Positions 1 to 8,430 of a stretch of DNA of 64,000 nt are shown piece after piece (the stretch's first letter is position 1; each line of letters starts with the position of its first letter). The position numbers were made by a program, and so were the translations under genes. The stretch comes from Sphingomonas sp. IC081 (GTDB lineage Bacteria; Pseudomonadota; Alphaproteobacteria; Sphingomonadales; Sphingomonadaceae), in the NCBI RefSeq assembly GCF_006874585.1, contig NZ_CP029761.1, positions 2,801,001 through 2,865,000 on the forward strand, written 5' to 3'. Under the pieces are notes generated by a model. It had not been told where the DNA came from. It made no database searches and was given only the letters and a program-made list of their open reading frames with translations.

Positions 1-77
1 TGCGTCCCGGCCTATATGCTGCCGGTGAAGGCGAAACCATTTTCCGCGATTTCCGTTTCACCGCTCTGGAAGACTGA
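1..77 (+). CDS. Partial CDS: C-terminal tail of a possible carbohydrate-active enzyme
   Basis: A frame that is open from base 3 runs to TGA at 75-77 and encodes the last 24 residues of a protein that starts outside the window. The tail contains GLYAAGEGETIFRDFRF, a glycine turn followed by an aromatic beta-strand. This resembles the closing strand of beta-sandwich or beta-propeller domains in GH43-type glycosidases, but 24 residues cannot settle the family. The stop codon overlaps the uxaC ATG (ATGA-like junction), so the gene is very likely co-transcribed with the glucuronate genes. That context supports a role in releasing or processing uronic-acid-containing sugars. The function is inferred from position; only the open frame and the overlap are seen directly. 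Confidence 0.45.
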   Translation, partial: RPGLYAAGEGETIFRDFRFTALED

Positions 78-1495
78 TGCCCATTCGCCCCCTTGAACTT
101 CACCCCGACCGCCTGCTCCCGGCCGATCCCGCCACCCGCAAGCTGGCGCGCGAGCTCTACCGCCACGTGGCAGGCCTGCCGATCGTCAGCCCGCACGGCC
201 ACACCGATCCGCGCTGGTTCGCCGGCAACGAGACCTTCGGCAATGCCACCGAGCTGCTGCTGGTGCCGGACCACTACGTGTTCCGCATGCTCTATTCGCA
301 AGGGATCGCGATGGAGGACCTCGGCGTGCGCAACCGCGACGCCGATCCCCGCGCGGCGTGGCGACTGCTTGCGGAAAACTACTTCCTGTTCCGCGGCACC
401 CCGTCGCGCATGTGGCTGGACTGGGTCTTTGCCGAGGCCTTCGGCATCAGCGTGCAATTGAACGCCGAAACCAGCGACCTCTATTTCGACACCATCACCG
501 AGAAGCTGGCGACCGACGATTTCCGCCCGCGCGCGCTGTTCGACCGCTATGGCATCGAGGCGATCGCGACGACCGAAAGCCCGCTCGACACGCTGGAACA
601 CCACGCCGCGATCCGCGCCGAAAACGCCCGCCCCGGCGGCTGGCAGGGCAAGGTCATCACCGCCTATCGCCCCGATCCGGTGGTCGACCCGGAATTCGAG
701 GGCTTCCGCGACAACCTTGCGAAGTTCTCCGGGATCACCGGAGAGGATTGCCTCACCTGGCAAGGCTACCTCGCCGCGCACCGCCAGCGCCGCCGCTTCT
801 TCGCGCAAATGGGCGCAACCTCCACCGACCACGGCCACCCGACGCCGAGGACGGCCGACCTCTCGCCCGCCGAGGCGGAAGCGCTGTTCGACAAGGTCAG
901 CAAGGGCAGCTTCACACCCCAGGACGCCGAACTGTTCCGCGCGCAGATGCTCACCGAAATGGCCGGCATGAGCCTGGAGGACGGGCTGGTCATGCAGATC
1001 CACCCCGGCGCCTTCCGCAACCACAATGCCCGCGTGTTCGAGCGCTTCGGCCGCGACAAGGGCGCGGACATTCCCTCGCGCACCGAATATGTCGCCAATC
1101 TCAAGCCCTTGCTGGACAAGTACGGCAACGAGCCCGGCCTCTCGGTGATCCTCTTCACCCTGGATGAGAGCACGTATGCCCGCGAACTCGCCCCGCTGGC
1201 CGGGCACTATCCCTGCCTGAAGCTGGGCCCGGCATGGTGGTTCCATGACAGCCCCGAAGGCATGCGCCGTTTCCGCCGTGCGGCCACGGAAACCGCCGGT
1301 TTCTACAATACCGTGGGCTTCAATGACGATACCCGCGCGTTCCTGTCGATCCCCGCCCGCCACGATGTCGCGCGCAGGATCGATTGCGGGTTCCTTGCCG
1401 AACTCGTAATGGAGCATCGTATCGAGGATTGGGAAGCCGCCGAGCTGGCGCGTGACCTGACCTACAATCTCGTCAAGAAGGCCTATCGTCTGTGA
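77..1495 (+). CDS. uxaC: Glucuronate isomerase (uronate isomerase)
   Basis: Converts D-glucuronate to D-fructuronate (and D-galacturonate to D-tagaturonate) in the cytoplasm, the first step of the Ashwell uronate pathway. The 472-residue product has the usual family length and opens with the family signature. The amidohydrolase-type metal motif HGH is at residues 40-42 in SPHGHTDPRWF, and WFHDSPEGM lies toward the C-terminus. ATG at 77 overlaps the stop of the upstream partial gene. The TGA at 1493-1495 overlaps the GTG start of the next gene, so translation is coupled. The neighbour is the dehydrogenase expected to act on its product. No uxuA (mannonate dehydratase) is visible in the window, so the rest of the pathway must be upstream or elsewhere. 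Confidence 0.96.
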   Translation: MPIRPLELHPDRLLPADPATRKLARELYRHVAGLPIVSPHGHTDPRWFAGNETFGNATELLLVPDHYVFRMLYSQGIAMEDLGVRNRDADPRAAWRLLAENYFLFRGTPSRMWLDWVFAEAFGISVQLNAETSDLYFDTITEKLATDDFRPRALFDRYGIEAIATTESPLDTLEHHAAIRAENARPGGWQGKVITAYRPDPVVDPEFEGFRDNLAKFSGITGEDCLTWQGYLAAHRQRRRFFAQMGATSTDHGHPTPRTADLSPAEAEALFDKVSKGSFTPQDAELFRAQMLTEMAGMSLEDGLVMQIHPGAFRNHNARVFERFGRDKGADIPSRTEYVANLKPLLDKYGNEPGLSVILFTLDESTYARELAPLAGHYPCLKLGPAWWFHDSPEGMRRFRRAATETAGFYNTVGFNDDTRAFLSIPARHDVARRIDCGFLAELVMEHRIEDWEAAELARDLTYNLVKKAYRL

Positions 1496-2886
1496 GACTC
1501 TCCAGCGAAACGCTGTCCCGTCTGCCCGAATCCGTCGCCCGCCCGGGCTATGACCGCAGCGCGCAGGCGGCGGGCATCGTCCACTTCGGCATCGGCGCGT
1601 TCCACCGCGCGCATCAGGCCTGGTATACCGACCGGGCGATGGCCAGGGGCGACCGCGACTGGGGCATCATCGGCGTTTCGCTGCGTTCGGCCAATGTCGC
1701 GCGCCAGCTCAATCCGCAGGACGGGCTCTACACGCTCACCGAATGCTCGGCCGAGCGCAACCGCATGCGCGTGGTCGGATCGGTCCAGCGGGTGATCGTC
1801 GCCAGCGAGGATCCGGAAGCGGTGATCGCCCAGATCGCCGCGCCGGAAACCCGGATCGTGACCTTCACCGTCACCGAAAAGGGCTATTGCCGCGCCGCCG
1901 ACGGATCGCTCGACCCGTTCCTGGCGCATCACGGCAGCATCTACGCCTTCCTCGAAGCCGGCCTGCGCCGCCGCCGCGAGCAAGGCCTGCCCGGCCTGAC
2001 GCTGCTTTCCTGCGACAACCTTGCCCTCAACGGCCGCCAGCTGGAACGGCTGATGGGCGAATACCTCGCGCTCAAGGATGCCGATCTCGGCGCCTGGGTG
2101 GCGGCGGAATGCACGTTCCCCTGCGCGATGATCGACCGCATCGTGCCCGCCACCACCGCCGCCGACCGCAAGATGGTGGCAACGCTCGCCCGGCTGGACG
2201 ACGACGGCGCGGTGATGACCGAACCGTTCAGCCAGTGGGTGATCGAGGACAAGTTCGCCGGCCCTCGCCCGCAGTGGGAGAATGTCGGCGCCGAACTGGT
2301 CGGCGATGTCGCGCCTTACGAGGCGGCGAAGCTGCGCATGCTCAACGGCGCGCATTCGGCGCTGGCCTATCTCGGCCTCGAACACGGGCATGCCTTTGTC
2401 CATCAGGCAGTCGGCGATCCGGCGATCCGCCCGCTGATCGAGCGGCTGATGCACGAGGAAGCCCAGCCGACCATCCAGGCCGCGCCGGGGCAGGACCTTC
2501 AGGCCTATGCCGACGCGCTGCTGGCCCGCTTCGCCAATCCCGCGCTGCAGCACCGGCTGATCCAGATCGCAATGGACGGCAGCCAGAAGATCCCCCAACG
2601 CTGGCTGGAAACGCTCGCCGCCAATCAGGAAAAGGGCCTGCAGTGCCCGGCAATCCTCACCGCGCTGGCGGCATGGCTGCGCCACGTGCGCGGCGACAAT
2701 GCCGCCAAGTGGGGGCCGGTCGACGATCCGATGGCCGCGCGCCTTGCCGACATCTGGCGCGATGAGGGCGTGGACGGCACCCCGCGGGCGCTGTTCGGCG
2801 CGCAAGGGCTGTTCGCCAAGACCTGGCAGGCGAGCGAGGCCGACTTTGCCGCGCTGGCCCAGCGACTGGCCCGCGCGACCGCCTGA
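1492..2886 (+). CDS. Mannitol dehydrogenase family protein, probable fructuronate reductase
   Basis: A long-chain polyol/mannonate dehydrogenase of 464 residues that interconverts a ketonate and its alditol acid with NAD(H). The N-terminal Rossmann motif appears as VHFGIGAFHRAH near residues 30-41. The family's catalytic signature Lys280-x4-Asn285-x2-His288 is visible in KLRMLNGAH. The start is GTG at 1492, overlapping the uxaC stop by four bases (GTGA). The direct coupling to uxaC makes D-fructuronate reduction to D-mannonate (UxuB-type activity) the most likely reaction. Tagaturonate reductase or mannitol dehydrogenase remain possible, because these subfamilies cannot be separated by eye. 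The family is certain and the substrate is inferred from context. Confidence 0.88.
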   Translation: MRLSSETLSRLPESVARPGYDRSAQAAGIVHFGIGAFHRAHQAWYTDRAMARGDRDWGIIGVSLRSANVARQLNPQDGLYTLTECSAERNRMRVVGSVQRVIVASEDPEAVIAQIAAPETRIVTFTVTEKGYCRAADGSLDPFLAHHGSIYAFLEAGLRRRREQGLPGLTLLSCDNLALNGRQLERLMGEYLALKDADLGAWVAAECTFPCAMIDRIVPATTAADRKMVATLARLDDDGAVMTEPFSQWVIEDKFAGPRPQWENVGAELVGDVAPYEAAKLRMLNGAHSALAYLGLEHGHAFVHQAVGDPAIRPLIERLMHEEAQPTIQAAPGQDLQAYADALLARFANPALQHRLIQIAMDGSQKIPQRWLETLAANQEKGLQCPAILTALAAWLRHVRGDNAAKWGPVDDPMAARLADIWRDEGVDGTPRALFGAQGLFAKTWQASEADFAALAQRLARATA

Positions 2887-2899
2887 CCCGAGGCTCCGG

Positions 2900-3304
2900 A
2901 TGGTCGTGCGCCGCCGCGTCAAACTGTTCTTCGACGGCGGTTGCCGCCCCAATCCCGGCCGCATCGAGGTGGCCGTGGTGGTGCGCGGCACCGTCCATTT
3001 CGAGGACGATCTTGGCCATGGCACCAACCGCGATGCCGAATGGCTGGCGCTGATCCGCGCCCTGGAACTGGCACAGGCGCAGGGCCTGACCGGGGCCGAA
3101 TTCATCGGCGATGCCCGGGAGATCACCGGGCAGGCCAGTCAGGCCCTTGCCCGTCCGGATGAAGCCGCGGATCGTCTCGAGGACGGCGGCCATCTCTCCC
3201 GCGTCATCGCGCTTGCCCGCGACGTGCGCCCCGCGCGGATCCGCTGGATCAAGCGCGAACAGAACCTCGCCGGAATCGCGCTGGCAGCGCGACATCCGCG
3301 CTAA
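2900..3304 (+). CDS. Small RNase HI-like protein lacking the fourth active-site Asp
   Basis: A 134-residue protein with the RNase H fold signature. LFFDGGCRPNPG at the start carries Asp12, NRDAEW carries Glu47 and FIGDAREI carries Asp71, three of the four carboxylates that bind metal in RNase HI. The C-terminal motif that normally reads N-E-x-A-D-x-L-A is here NLAGIALA, so the fourth Asp is a Gly (about residue 125). It may be an RNase HI with weakened activity or a nucleic-acid-binding relative. The ATG at 2900 was chosen because the similarity begins right there; the open frame extends upstream inside the dehydrogenase gene. It lies 13 bp after the dehydrogenase and faces the Anbu gene tail to tail. 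Confidence 0.72.
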   Translation: MVVRRRVKLFFDGGCRPNPGRIEVAVVVRGTVHFEDDLGHGTNRDAEWLALIRALELAQAQGLTGAEFIGDAREITGQASQALARPDEAADRLEDGGHLSRVIALARDVRPARIRWIKREQNLAGIALAARHPR

Positions 3305-3340
3305 ACCCGCTGGCGGCGCGGTTTCCCAAACCCGCTTGCT

Positions 3341-4114
3341 TCACGCCGTGCCCGTGAGCCTGCCGCCCGTGGCTTCGTCCAGCGTATAGTCCGGCAACCC
3401 TTCCAGCGCCTGGCGCAGCGCCTCGCCCCAACTGGTCGAGATCGACTGGAAATAAGGATCGCTGGCCTCGATCCGGCGTTCGTGCAGCGGCGTGAAACCA
3501 TCGGTTTCCAGCACCAGCAGGTCGAGCGGCATGCCGACCGAGAGATTGGCCTTGAGTGTCGAATCGAACGAGACGCACATCAGCTTCACCGCCGCCTCGA
3601 AACTCATGTCGCGCTCATAGCCGCGAATCAGGATCGGGCGCCCGTACTTGGTCTCGCCGATCTGGAAGAACGGCGTGTCGAAGCTGGCCTCGATAAAGTT
3701 GCCTTCGGGGTAGATCAGGAACAGGCGCGGCTCCATGCCCTTGATCTGGCCCGCCACGATCATCGTCGCACTGAAGGTGCCCGCCGCCGCGGTCTGGCCA
3801 TTGTCGGCCGCGCGTTCCTCGATCACGTCCTGGAGCAGGTTGCCGACGATCGTGGCGACCTGGAACATCGTCGGCGCTTCAAGCAGCGAATTGTGCCGCT
3901 CCGCCGGAGCCTTGTTGCGTTCCTCAAGCTGGCTGATCACCGCCTGGGTGGTGGCGAGATTGCCCGCCGTCATCACCGCGATCACCCGCTCTCCGGGAAC
4001 CTGCCAATGGTACATCTTCCGGAAGGTCGAGATATTGTCGACCCCGGAATTGGTGCGGGTGTCGCTCATCAGCACGAGCCCGCGGTCCAGCATCATGCCC
4101 ACGCAATAGGTCAT
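3341..4114 (-). CDS. Anbu, proteasome-type ancestral beta-subunit peptidase
   Basis: A self-compartmentalising N-terminal nucleophile hydrolase of the bacterial proteasome-related Anbu family, 257 residues. After Met removal the chain would begin TYCVGMMLDRG, exposing Thr as nucleophile. SDTRTNSGVD supplies the Asp (Asp18 counting Met) and FRKM the Lys (Lys33) that complete a proteasome-like active site. It is the last gene of a minus-strand set with transglutaminase, alpha-E and ATP-grasp proteins, the classic Anbu neighbourhood, and starts 58 bp after the transglutaminase stop. The family is known to assemble open helical or ring-like particles; its natural substrate is not established. It is cytoplasmic, with no signal peptide. 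Confidence 0.93.
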   Translation of the reverse strand: MTYCVGMMLDRGLVLMSDTRTNSGVDNISTFRKMYHWQVPGERVIAVMTAGNLATTQAVISQLEERNKAPAERHNSLLEAPTMFQVATIVGNLLQDVIEERAADNGQTAAAGTFSATMIVAGQIKGMEPRLFLIYPEGNFIEASFDTPFFQIGETKYGRPILIRGYERDMSFEAAVKLMCVSFDSTLKANLSVGMPLDLLVLETDGFTPLHERRIEASDPYFQSISTSWGEALRQALEGLPDYTLDEATGGRLTGTA

Positions 4115-4172
4115 GGAATTCTAAGCCCCGATCATTTCGCTTCCCCGCCTGTCCTGCGCGGGGATCCCGGCT

Positions 4173-5036
4173 TCAGCCGCTTTGCTGCTGCTGTCCGCCA
4201 TGGGAGGACTGCTGCTGTTGCTGCTGGCCTAGCATCTTCTCGCCCACCGACAAACGCACTTCGAGACGGCTATCCCCGCCTCCCGTCGCAATCCCGGTTA
4301 CCGGAGCCGCCTCACTATAATCGCAACCGGTGGCCACGCGAATATACCGTTCATCGGGGCACATGGCATTGGACACGTCGAATCCGACCCAGCCCAGCCC
4401 CGCAATATGCGCCTCGGCCCAGCCGTGCCCGGCGTCCTGCTCCACCCGGTCGTTCATCTTGAGATAGCCGCCGACGTACCGCATCGGAATTTCGAGCAGC
4501 CGCCCCGCCGCGATGAGCACATGGGCATGGTCCTGGCATACCCCCCGGCCTGCCGCCAGCGCCTCTTCCGCCGTGGTCTTGGTATCGGTGGAACCGCGCA
4601 CGTATTCGACCCGCTCGGCCACCTTGGCGGAGAGCGCGTGGAGGAATTCCAGCGGATCGCGCGGGTCCGCGTCCACCGCCTCGACCAGCGCCCGCACCCG
4701 CGCCCCGGCCCGGGTCAGCGGGGTCGGCCGCAGGAACATCCAGAGCGGCATCAGCCCGCTGTGCTGGCCGGTAATGCCGTTGTTGTCGACCGTGCGCACG
4801 GTGCCCCGGCAGGTCACGACAACCTCCTGCGCCCCCGGTTCGATCGCGATCAGCGTGGTGTGGCTGTCATGATGGTCGTCGTAGTCGCTCTCGGCCGTGG
4901 CGCCGGTCAGCTCCATCGCCCAGTCGACCACTTCCTGCCCATGCGTGGTCTTGGGCCGCAGTTTCAGCCGCTGAAGACCGTGCATGACCGGACTGTCGAA
5001 GGTGTAGCGGGTGGTGTGGGTCACGGTCAGCAGCAT
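4173..5036 (-). CDS. Transglutaminase-like cysteine protease/amidase of the Anbu operon
   Basis: A 287-residue protein with an N-terminal beta-sandwich transglutaminase-associated region and a papain-like transglutaminase core. The catalytic triad can be read as Cys167 (GRGVCQDHAH), His204 (GHGWAEAH) and Asp220 (VGFDVSNA). The C-terminus is unusual: two glutamine runs (residues 271-276 and 282-285) separated by SSHGG. ATG at 5036 was chosen because family similarity (LTVTHTTRYTF) begins immediately after it; the frame is open further upstream only inside the alpha-E gene. It sits 14 bp after the alpha-E stop in the Anbu operon. The reaction is unknown; family members could form or cleave isopeptide or amide bonds, fitting a peptide-tag or peptide-synthesis system with the ATP-grasp partner. 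Confidence 0.9.
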   Translation of the reverse strand: MLLTVTHTTRYTFDSPVMHGLQRLKLRPKTTHGQEVVDWAMELTGATAESDYDDHHDSHTTLIAIEPGAQEVVVTCRGTVRTVDNNGITGQHSGLMPLWMFLRPTPLTRAGARVRALVEAVDADPRDPLEFLHALSAKVAERVEYVRGSTDTKTTAEEALAAGRGVCQDHAHVLIAAGRLLEIPMRYVGGYLKMNDRVEQDAGHGWAEAHIAGLGWVGFDVSNAMCPDERYIRVATGCDYSEAAPVTGIATGGGDSRLEVRLSVGEKMLGQQQQQQSSHGGQQQQSG

Positions 5037-5050
5037 GGGATCTGTCCCTT

Positions 5051-5998
5051 CTACTCGATGAAGCGGTAATCGGCGGCGATGGCGTTGCCGAGCTGGCTGG
5101 TGCGGCCGATGAAGTCCTGGAGGAATTCGTGGAGGCCGGTCTCGAAGATGCCCTCGATCGTGGTGCGCTGGAGCATCTCGCCGGTGTCGCGCATGATCGC
5201 ATGCGCGGACGTCTCCTCGCCGTACTCCTTGGCCAGCCCGCCGAGATTGCTGCGCAGCTTCTCGTAGCAGAACACCAGGCTGCGCGGGAACTGGCCGTCG
5301 AGGATGAGGAACCGGGCGATCCCGCGCGGGTCCATCGCCCCGGCATTGAGCCAGGAATAGGCACGGTTGCCCGCCACCGAGCGCAGCAGCGTATCCCACT
5401 GCACGTTGTCGAGGCTGGACCCCACCCAGGCCACCGAGGGGAGCAGCACGTAATACTTCACGTCGAGGATACGCGCGGTACTGTCGGCCCGCTCGATGAA
5501 GGTGCCGATGCGCGCAAAGTTGAACACCTCGTTGCGCAGCATCGTGCCTTCGAGCGCGCCGCGCACCAGCGTGCCCTGACGGCGGATCGCGGTGAGCACT
5601 TCGCCGAGGTTGGCCTCGCGCACCGGCCGCGCGAGCAGCTCGGAAAGGTTCATCCAGCCTTCGTTAGTGGCCTCCCACACCGAATTGGTGAGGCTGGTGC
5701 GGACCATGCGGGCATTGGTGCGCGCATTCTCCATCATGCGCAGCACCGAGGCCGGGTTGTCCTTCTCGCGCAGCAGGTAATTGAACACCTGCGGCCCGCC
5801 GAAGTCCGAATGGCGCGCGGCATAGTCGTCCACCTGCCCGGTGGTGGTGAGGACCGATTTCCACTCCTCGTCCTGCGCATGCTTGTCGCTGCGGGTCAGC
5901 GCGAGGTGGAACCCCACGTCGATCAGCCGCGCGGTATTCTCCGCCCGTTCAAGGTAGCGGCTCATCCAGTAAACGCCGTTGGCAGCACGTCCGAGCAT
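5051..5998 (-). CDS. Alpha-E domain-containing protein
   Basis: A 315-residue, largely helical protein of the bacterial alpha-E (DUF403) family, recognised from MLGRAANGVYWMSRYLERA at the N-terminus and repeated arginine/glutamate-rich helices such as GTFIERADSTARILDVKYY. The molecular function is unknown. The family almost always travels with a circularly permuted ATP-grasp enzyme and a transglutaminase-like protein, as here. Its ATG (5996-5998) overlaps the TAA of the ATP-grasp gene by one base, so the two are translated together, probably in fixed ratio. No signal peptide or membrane segment is visible. Downstream, the transglutaminase follows after 14 bp. Confidence 0.9.
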   Translation of the reverse strand: MLGRAANGVYWMSRYLERAENTARLIDVGFHLALTRSDKHAQDEEWKSVLTTTGQVDDYAARHSDFGGPQVFNYLLREKDNPASVLRMMENARTNARMVRTSLTNSVWEATNEGWMNLSELLARPVREANLGEVLTAIRRQGTLVRGALEGTMLRNEVFNFARIGTFIERADSTARILDVKYYVLLPSVAWVGSSLDNVQWDTLLRSVAGNRAYSWLNAGAMDPRGIARFLILDGQFPRSLVFCYEKLRSNLGGLAKEYGEETSAHAIMRDTGEMLQRTTIEGIFETGLHEFLQDFIGRTSQLGNAIAADYRFIE

Positions 5999-7434
5999 TA
6001 TTCGTCCAGTACCCAGGTATCCTTGGTGCCGCCGCCCTGCGACGAATTGACCACCAGCGAGCCCTTCTTGAGCGCCACGCGGGTGAGCCCGCCCGGCGTG
6101 ATGTCGATCCCGTCGGGCGAGACCAGGACATAGGGCCGCAGGTCCACATGGCGCGGCGAGAGCCCCGCCTTGGTGAAGATCGGCACGGTGGAAAGCGACA
6201 GCGTGGGCTGCGCGATGTAGTTGTGCGGCTTGGCCCGCAGCTTGGCCTCGAAGGCGGCCAGTTCCTTCTTCGAGGAGGTCGGCCCGATCAGCATGCCGTA
6301 GCCGCCCGAACCGTGGACTTCCTTGACGACAAGGTCCGACAGGTTGTCGAGCACATAGGCCAGGGCATCGGGTTCCGAACAGCGCCAGGTCGGCACATTG
6401 GGCAGGATCGGCTTCTCGCCGGTATAGAACTCGACGATCTCGGGCATGTAGCTGTAGATCGCCTTGTCGTCGGCGATGCCGGTGCCCGGGGCATTGGCGA
6501 TGGTGATGCCGCCCGACCGGTAGACATCCATGATCCCGGCAACGCCCAGCACCGAATCGGGCTGGAAGCTCAGCGGATCGAGATAATCGTCGTCCACCCG
6601 GCGGTAGATCACGTCGATCGCCTTGTAGCCGGTGGTCGTGCGCATGGCGACGCGCCCGTCCACCACCCGCAGGTCGCTGCCCTCCACCAGTTCGGCGCCC
6701 ATCTGGTCGGCCAGGAAGGCGTGTTCGAAATAGGCCGAATTGTAGATGCCCGGCGTCAGCACCGCCACCGTCGGCCGCCCCGATCCCTTGAAGGCCGGCG
6801 GCGCGCAGGCGCGCAAGCTGCGGGCAAGGCGGCGCGGATAGTCGGAAACGGGGCGTACCGGAACCTTGGTGAACAGTTCCGGGAACATCGCCATCATCGT
6901 CTCGCGGTTCTCCAGCATGTAGGAGACCCCCGAAGGCGTGCGGGCATTGTCCTCCAGCACCATGAATTCATCGGGACCGGTGCGCACGAGGTCGATGCCG
7001 ACGATGTGGGTATAGACGCCGCCGGGCGGGGTCATGCCGATCATCTGCGGCAGGTAGGCGACATTGTCGCGCAGGGCGCTGATCGGCAACCGGCCCGAAC
7101 GGACGATTTCCTGGCGGTGATAGAGATCCTGCAGGAAGGCATTGAGCGCCCGCACCCGCTGCTCGATCCCGCGCGTCAGCTTGCGCCATTCGCGGGCGGT
7201 GATGATGCGGGGGATGAGGTCGAAGGGGATCAGCCGTTCTTCGGCCGCTTCGTCGCCATAGACATTGAAGGTGATGCCGATCCGGCGAAAGAACCGCTCC
7301 GCCTCGGCCTGCTGGCGATTGAACCAGGTCTTGTCCTGCGATTCATACCACTGGCTGAGATCGGCATAGGCGGGTCTGACAGACCCGTCCGTTTCAAGCA
7401 TTTCGTCGAAGTTGGTTTTGCCCGCAGCCGACAT
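5998..7434 (-). CDS. Circularly permuted type 2 ATP-grasp protein
   Basis: First gene of the Anbu operon, 478 residues. Family similarity covers the chain from the N-terminal NFDEMLETDG through the phrases RALNAFLQDLYH, LEDNARTPSGVSYMLENRE and HGSGGYGMLIGP to RVALKKGSLVVNSSQGGG near the end. ATP-grasp enzymes ligate a carboxylate to an amine or thiol through an acyl-phosphate. This permuted subfamily is thought to make or extend a small peptide-like product, but the product is not established. The ATG at 7434 follows a good ribosome site (GGGAGT, six to seven bases upstream); an open extension to 7476 is not needed. The promoter should lie in the 140 bp before the HAD gene's end. Confidence 0.9.
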   Translation of the reverse strand: MSAAGKTNFDEMLETDGSVRPAYADLSQWYESQDKTWFNRQQAEAERFFRRIGITFNVYGDEAAEERLIPFDLIPRIITAREWRKLTRGIEQRVRALNAFLQDLYHRQEIVRSGRLPISALRDNVAYLPQMIGMTPPGGVYTHIVGIDLVRTGPDEFMVLEDNARTPSGVSYMLENRETMMAMFPELFTKVPVRPVSDYPRRLARSLRACAPPAFKGSGRPTVAVLTPGIYNSAYFEHAFLADQMGAELVEGSDLRVVDGRVAMRTTTGYKAIDVIYRRVDDDYLDPLSFQPDSVLGVAGIMDVYRSGGITIANAPGTGIADDKAIYSYMPEIVEFYTGEKPILPNVPTWRCSEPDALAYVLDNLSDLVVKEVHGSGGYGMLIGPTSSKKELAAFEAKLRAKPHNYIAQPTLSLSTVPIFTKAGLSPRHVDLRPYVLVSPDGIDITPGGLTRVALKKGSLVVNSSQGGGTKDTWVLDE

Positions 7435-7574
7435 TGTGACTCCCTGTTGACCATGTGATGCAACAAGGATTCGCACTTGCCAAGCGGTTACGCTGCAACT
7501 GCGAAAGAAAAATATTTACCCTGCCGGGCACTACGGAGAACTATTCAAACGATATCATTCCGCCGCAAGCAACT

Positions 7575-8195
7575 TCACCCAAGCAAGCCGCGCCCGGTCA
7601 GGTCGGCCCGCAGGGCTTCGGCGTCGCGGAAATGGTGGACCTGCCAGCCGAGTGCGGCAGCACCGGCGATATTGTCGGGATTGTCGTCGATGAACAGCAT
7701 CGATTCGGGCGCATGGCCAAAACGGCGGGCGGCGAGTTCGTAGATCTCGCGGTGCGGCTTCACGAGCTTCTCGTCGCCCGAGACGACAACATCGCCGAAC
7801 AGGTCGAACAGCGGCTCGCCGGCCCGGAATTCGCGCCAGAAAGTGCTGGCGAAATTGGTGATGGCATAGAGCGGCACGGCGCGTGCGGCGAGTTCGCGCA
7901 CGATCTCGTGGCTGCCGGGAACATGGCCCGGGATCGTCTCGAGGAAACGCGTGGCATAGGCATCGATCAGGTCGTCGTGACCGGGAAACTCGGCCTTGCG
8001 CGCGGCGACCATCTCTTCGAGATCGCGCCCGGCATCATGCTCGAAATGCCACTCCTCGGTGACCACGTGCGTGCAGAACCAGTCGAGCTTCGCGGGATCG
8101 TCGATCAGCCGCGCGAACAGGCCGCGCATGTCCCACTGGACCAGCACGCGCCCGACATCAAAAACGACGGCCTGGACGGGATCGGCATTCTGCAT
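7575..8195 (-). CDS. HAD family hydrolase (YihX/haloacid dehalogenase-like phosphatase)
   Basis: A soluble 206-residue phosphatase-like protein. Motif I is VVFDVGRVLVQWD close to the N-terminus, the D-x-G variant seen in the YihX and epoxide-hydrolase-N group. The motif II region reads YAITNFAS, the motif III Lys lies in DEKLVKPHREIY, and motif IV is LFIDDNPDNIAGA. A helical cap separates motifs I and II. These motifs support a phosphomonoesterase on a small metabolite such as a sugar phosphate; the substrate cannot be read from sequence. ATG at 8195 was preferred over an in-frame extension to 8246 because motif I must lie near the start. It stands alone between the Anbu operon and rpmJ. Confidence 0.85.
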   Translation of the reverse strand: MQNADPVQAVVFDVGRVLVQWDMRGLFARLIDDPAKLDWFCTHVVTEEWHFEHDAGRDLEEMVAARKAEFPGHDDLIDAYATRFLETIPGHVPGSHEIVRELAARAVPLYAITNFASTFWREFRAGEPLFDLFGDVVVSGDEKLVKPHREIYELAARRFGHAPESMLFIDDNPDNIAGAAALGWQVHHFRDAEALRADLTGRGLLG

Positions 8196-8220
8196 TTCAC
8201 GCGTGCTCCGGACATGACAA

Positions 8221-8299
8221 GACCCCCGCCTGGGGCGGGGGTCCAATGTCGTCGCGATGACGGCTTGCCCGATGCCCCGCCGAGGCGGGGACGGGCAAG
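8221..8299. repeat. Two adjacent GC-rich hairpins (REP-like), between rpmJ and the HAD gene
   Basis: Two perfect or near-perfect inverted repeats stand side by side. One is GACCCCCGCC/GGCGGGGGTC at 8221-8230 and 8234-8243. The other is CTTGCCCG/CGGGCAAG at 8264-8271 and 8292-8299, with an inner CCCCGCC/GGCGGGG arm. They lie just downstream of rpmJ on its strand, so they could end the rpmJ transcript, although there is only a weak T stretch (TTGT after the distal hairpin). Similar CCCCGC/GCGGGG hairpins appear at 11321 and 37321, suggesting a dispersed repeat family. Confidence 0.6.
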
Positions 8300-8304
8300 A
8301 CGAA

Positions 8305-8430
8305 TCAGCCCTGGCGAGCCTTGAAGCGACGGTTGGTCTTGTTGATCACGTAAGTGCGGCCGCGACGACGGATCACGCGGTTGTCCCGGTGGCGACCCTT
8401 GAGCGACTTCAGGCTGTTCACAATCTTCAT
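8305..8430 (-). CDS. rpmJ: 50S ribosomal protein L36 (bL36)
   Basis: A 41-residue basic ribosomal protein of the large subunit. The chain starts [16 protein letters not shown] and ends with the highly conserved [12 protein letters not shown]. It lacks the C-x2-C...C-x4-H zinc ribbon of the other L36 form, so it is the zinc-independent (C-minus) type usual in alphaproteobacteria. It is encoded alone rather than in a ribosomal operon. The 262 bp upstream, shared with the divergent DUF4136-like gene, must hold both promoters. The assignment rests on near-complete family identity at the C-terminus. Confidence 0.97.
   Translation of the reverse strand: MKIVNSLKSLKGRHRDNRVIRRRGRTYVINKTNRRFKARQG

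Noticed and set aside
1483..3126. A 547-codon minus-strand frame over the dehydrogenase gene
   Set aside because: Antisense shadow of the mannitol dehydrogenase family gene, which has the Rossmann and catalytic signatures; it spans an operon boundary without its own motifs.
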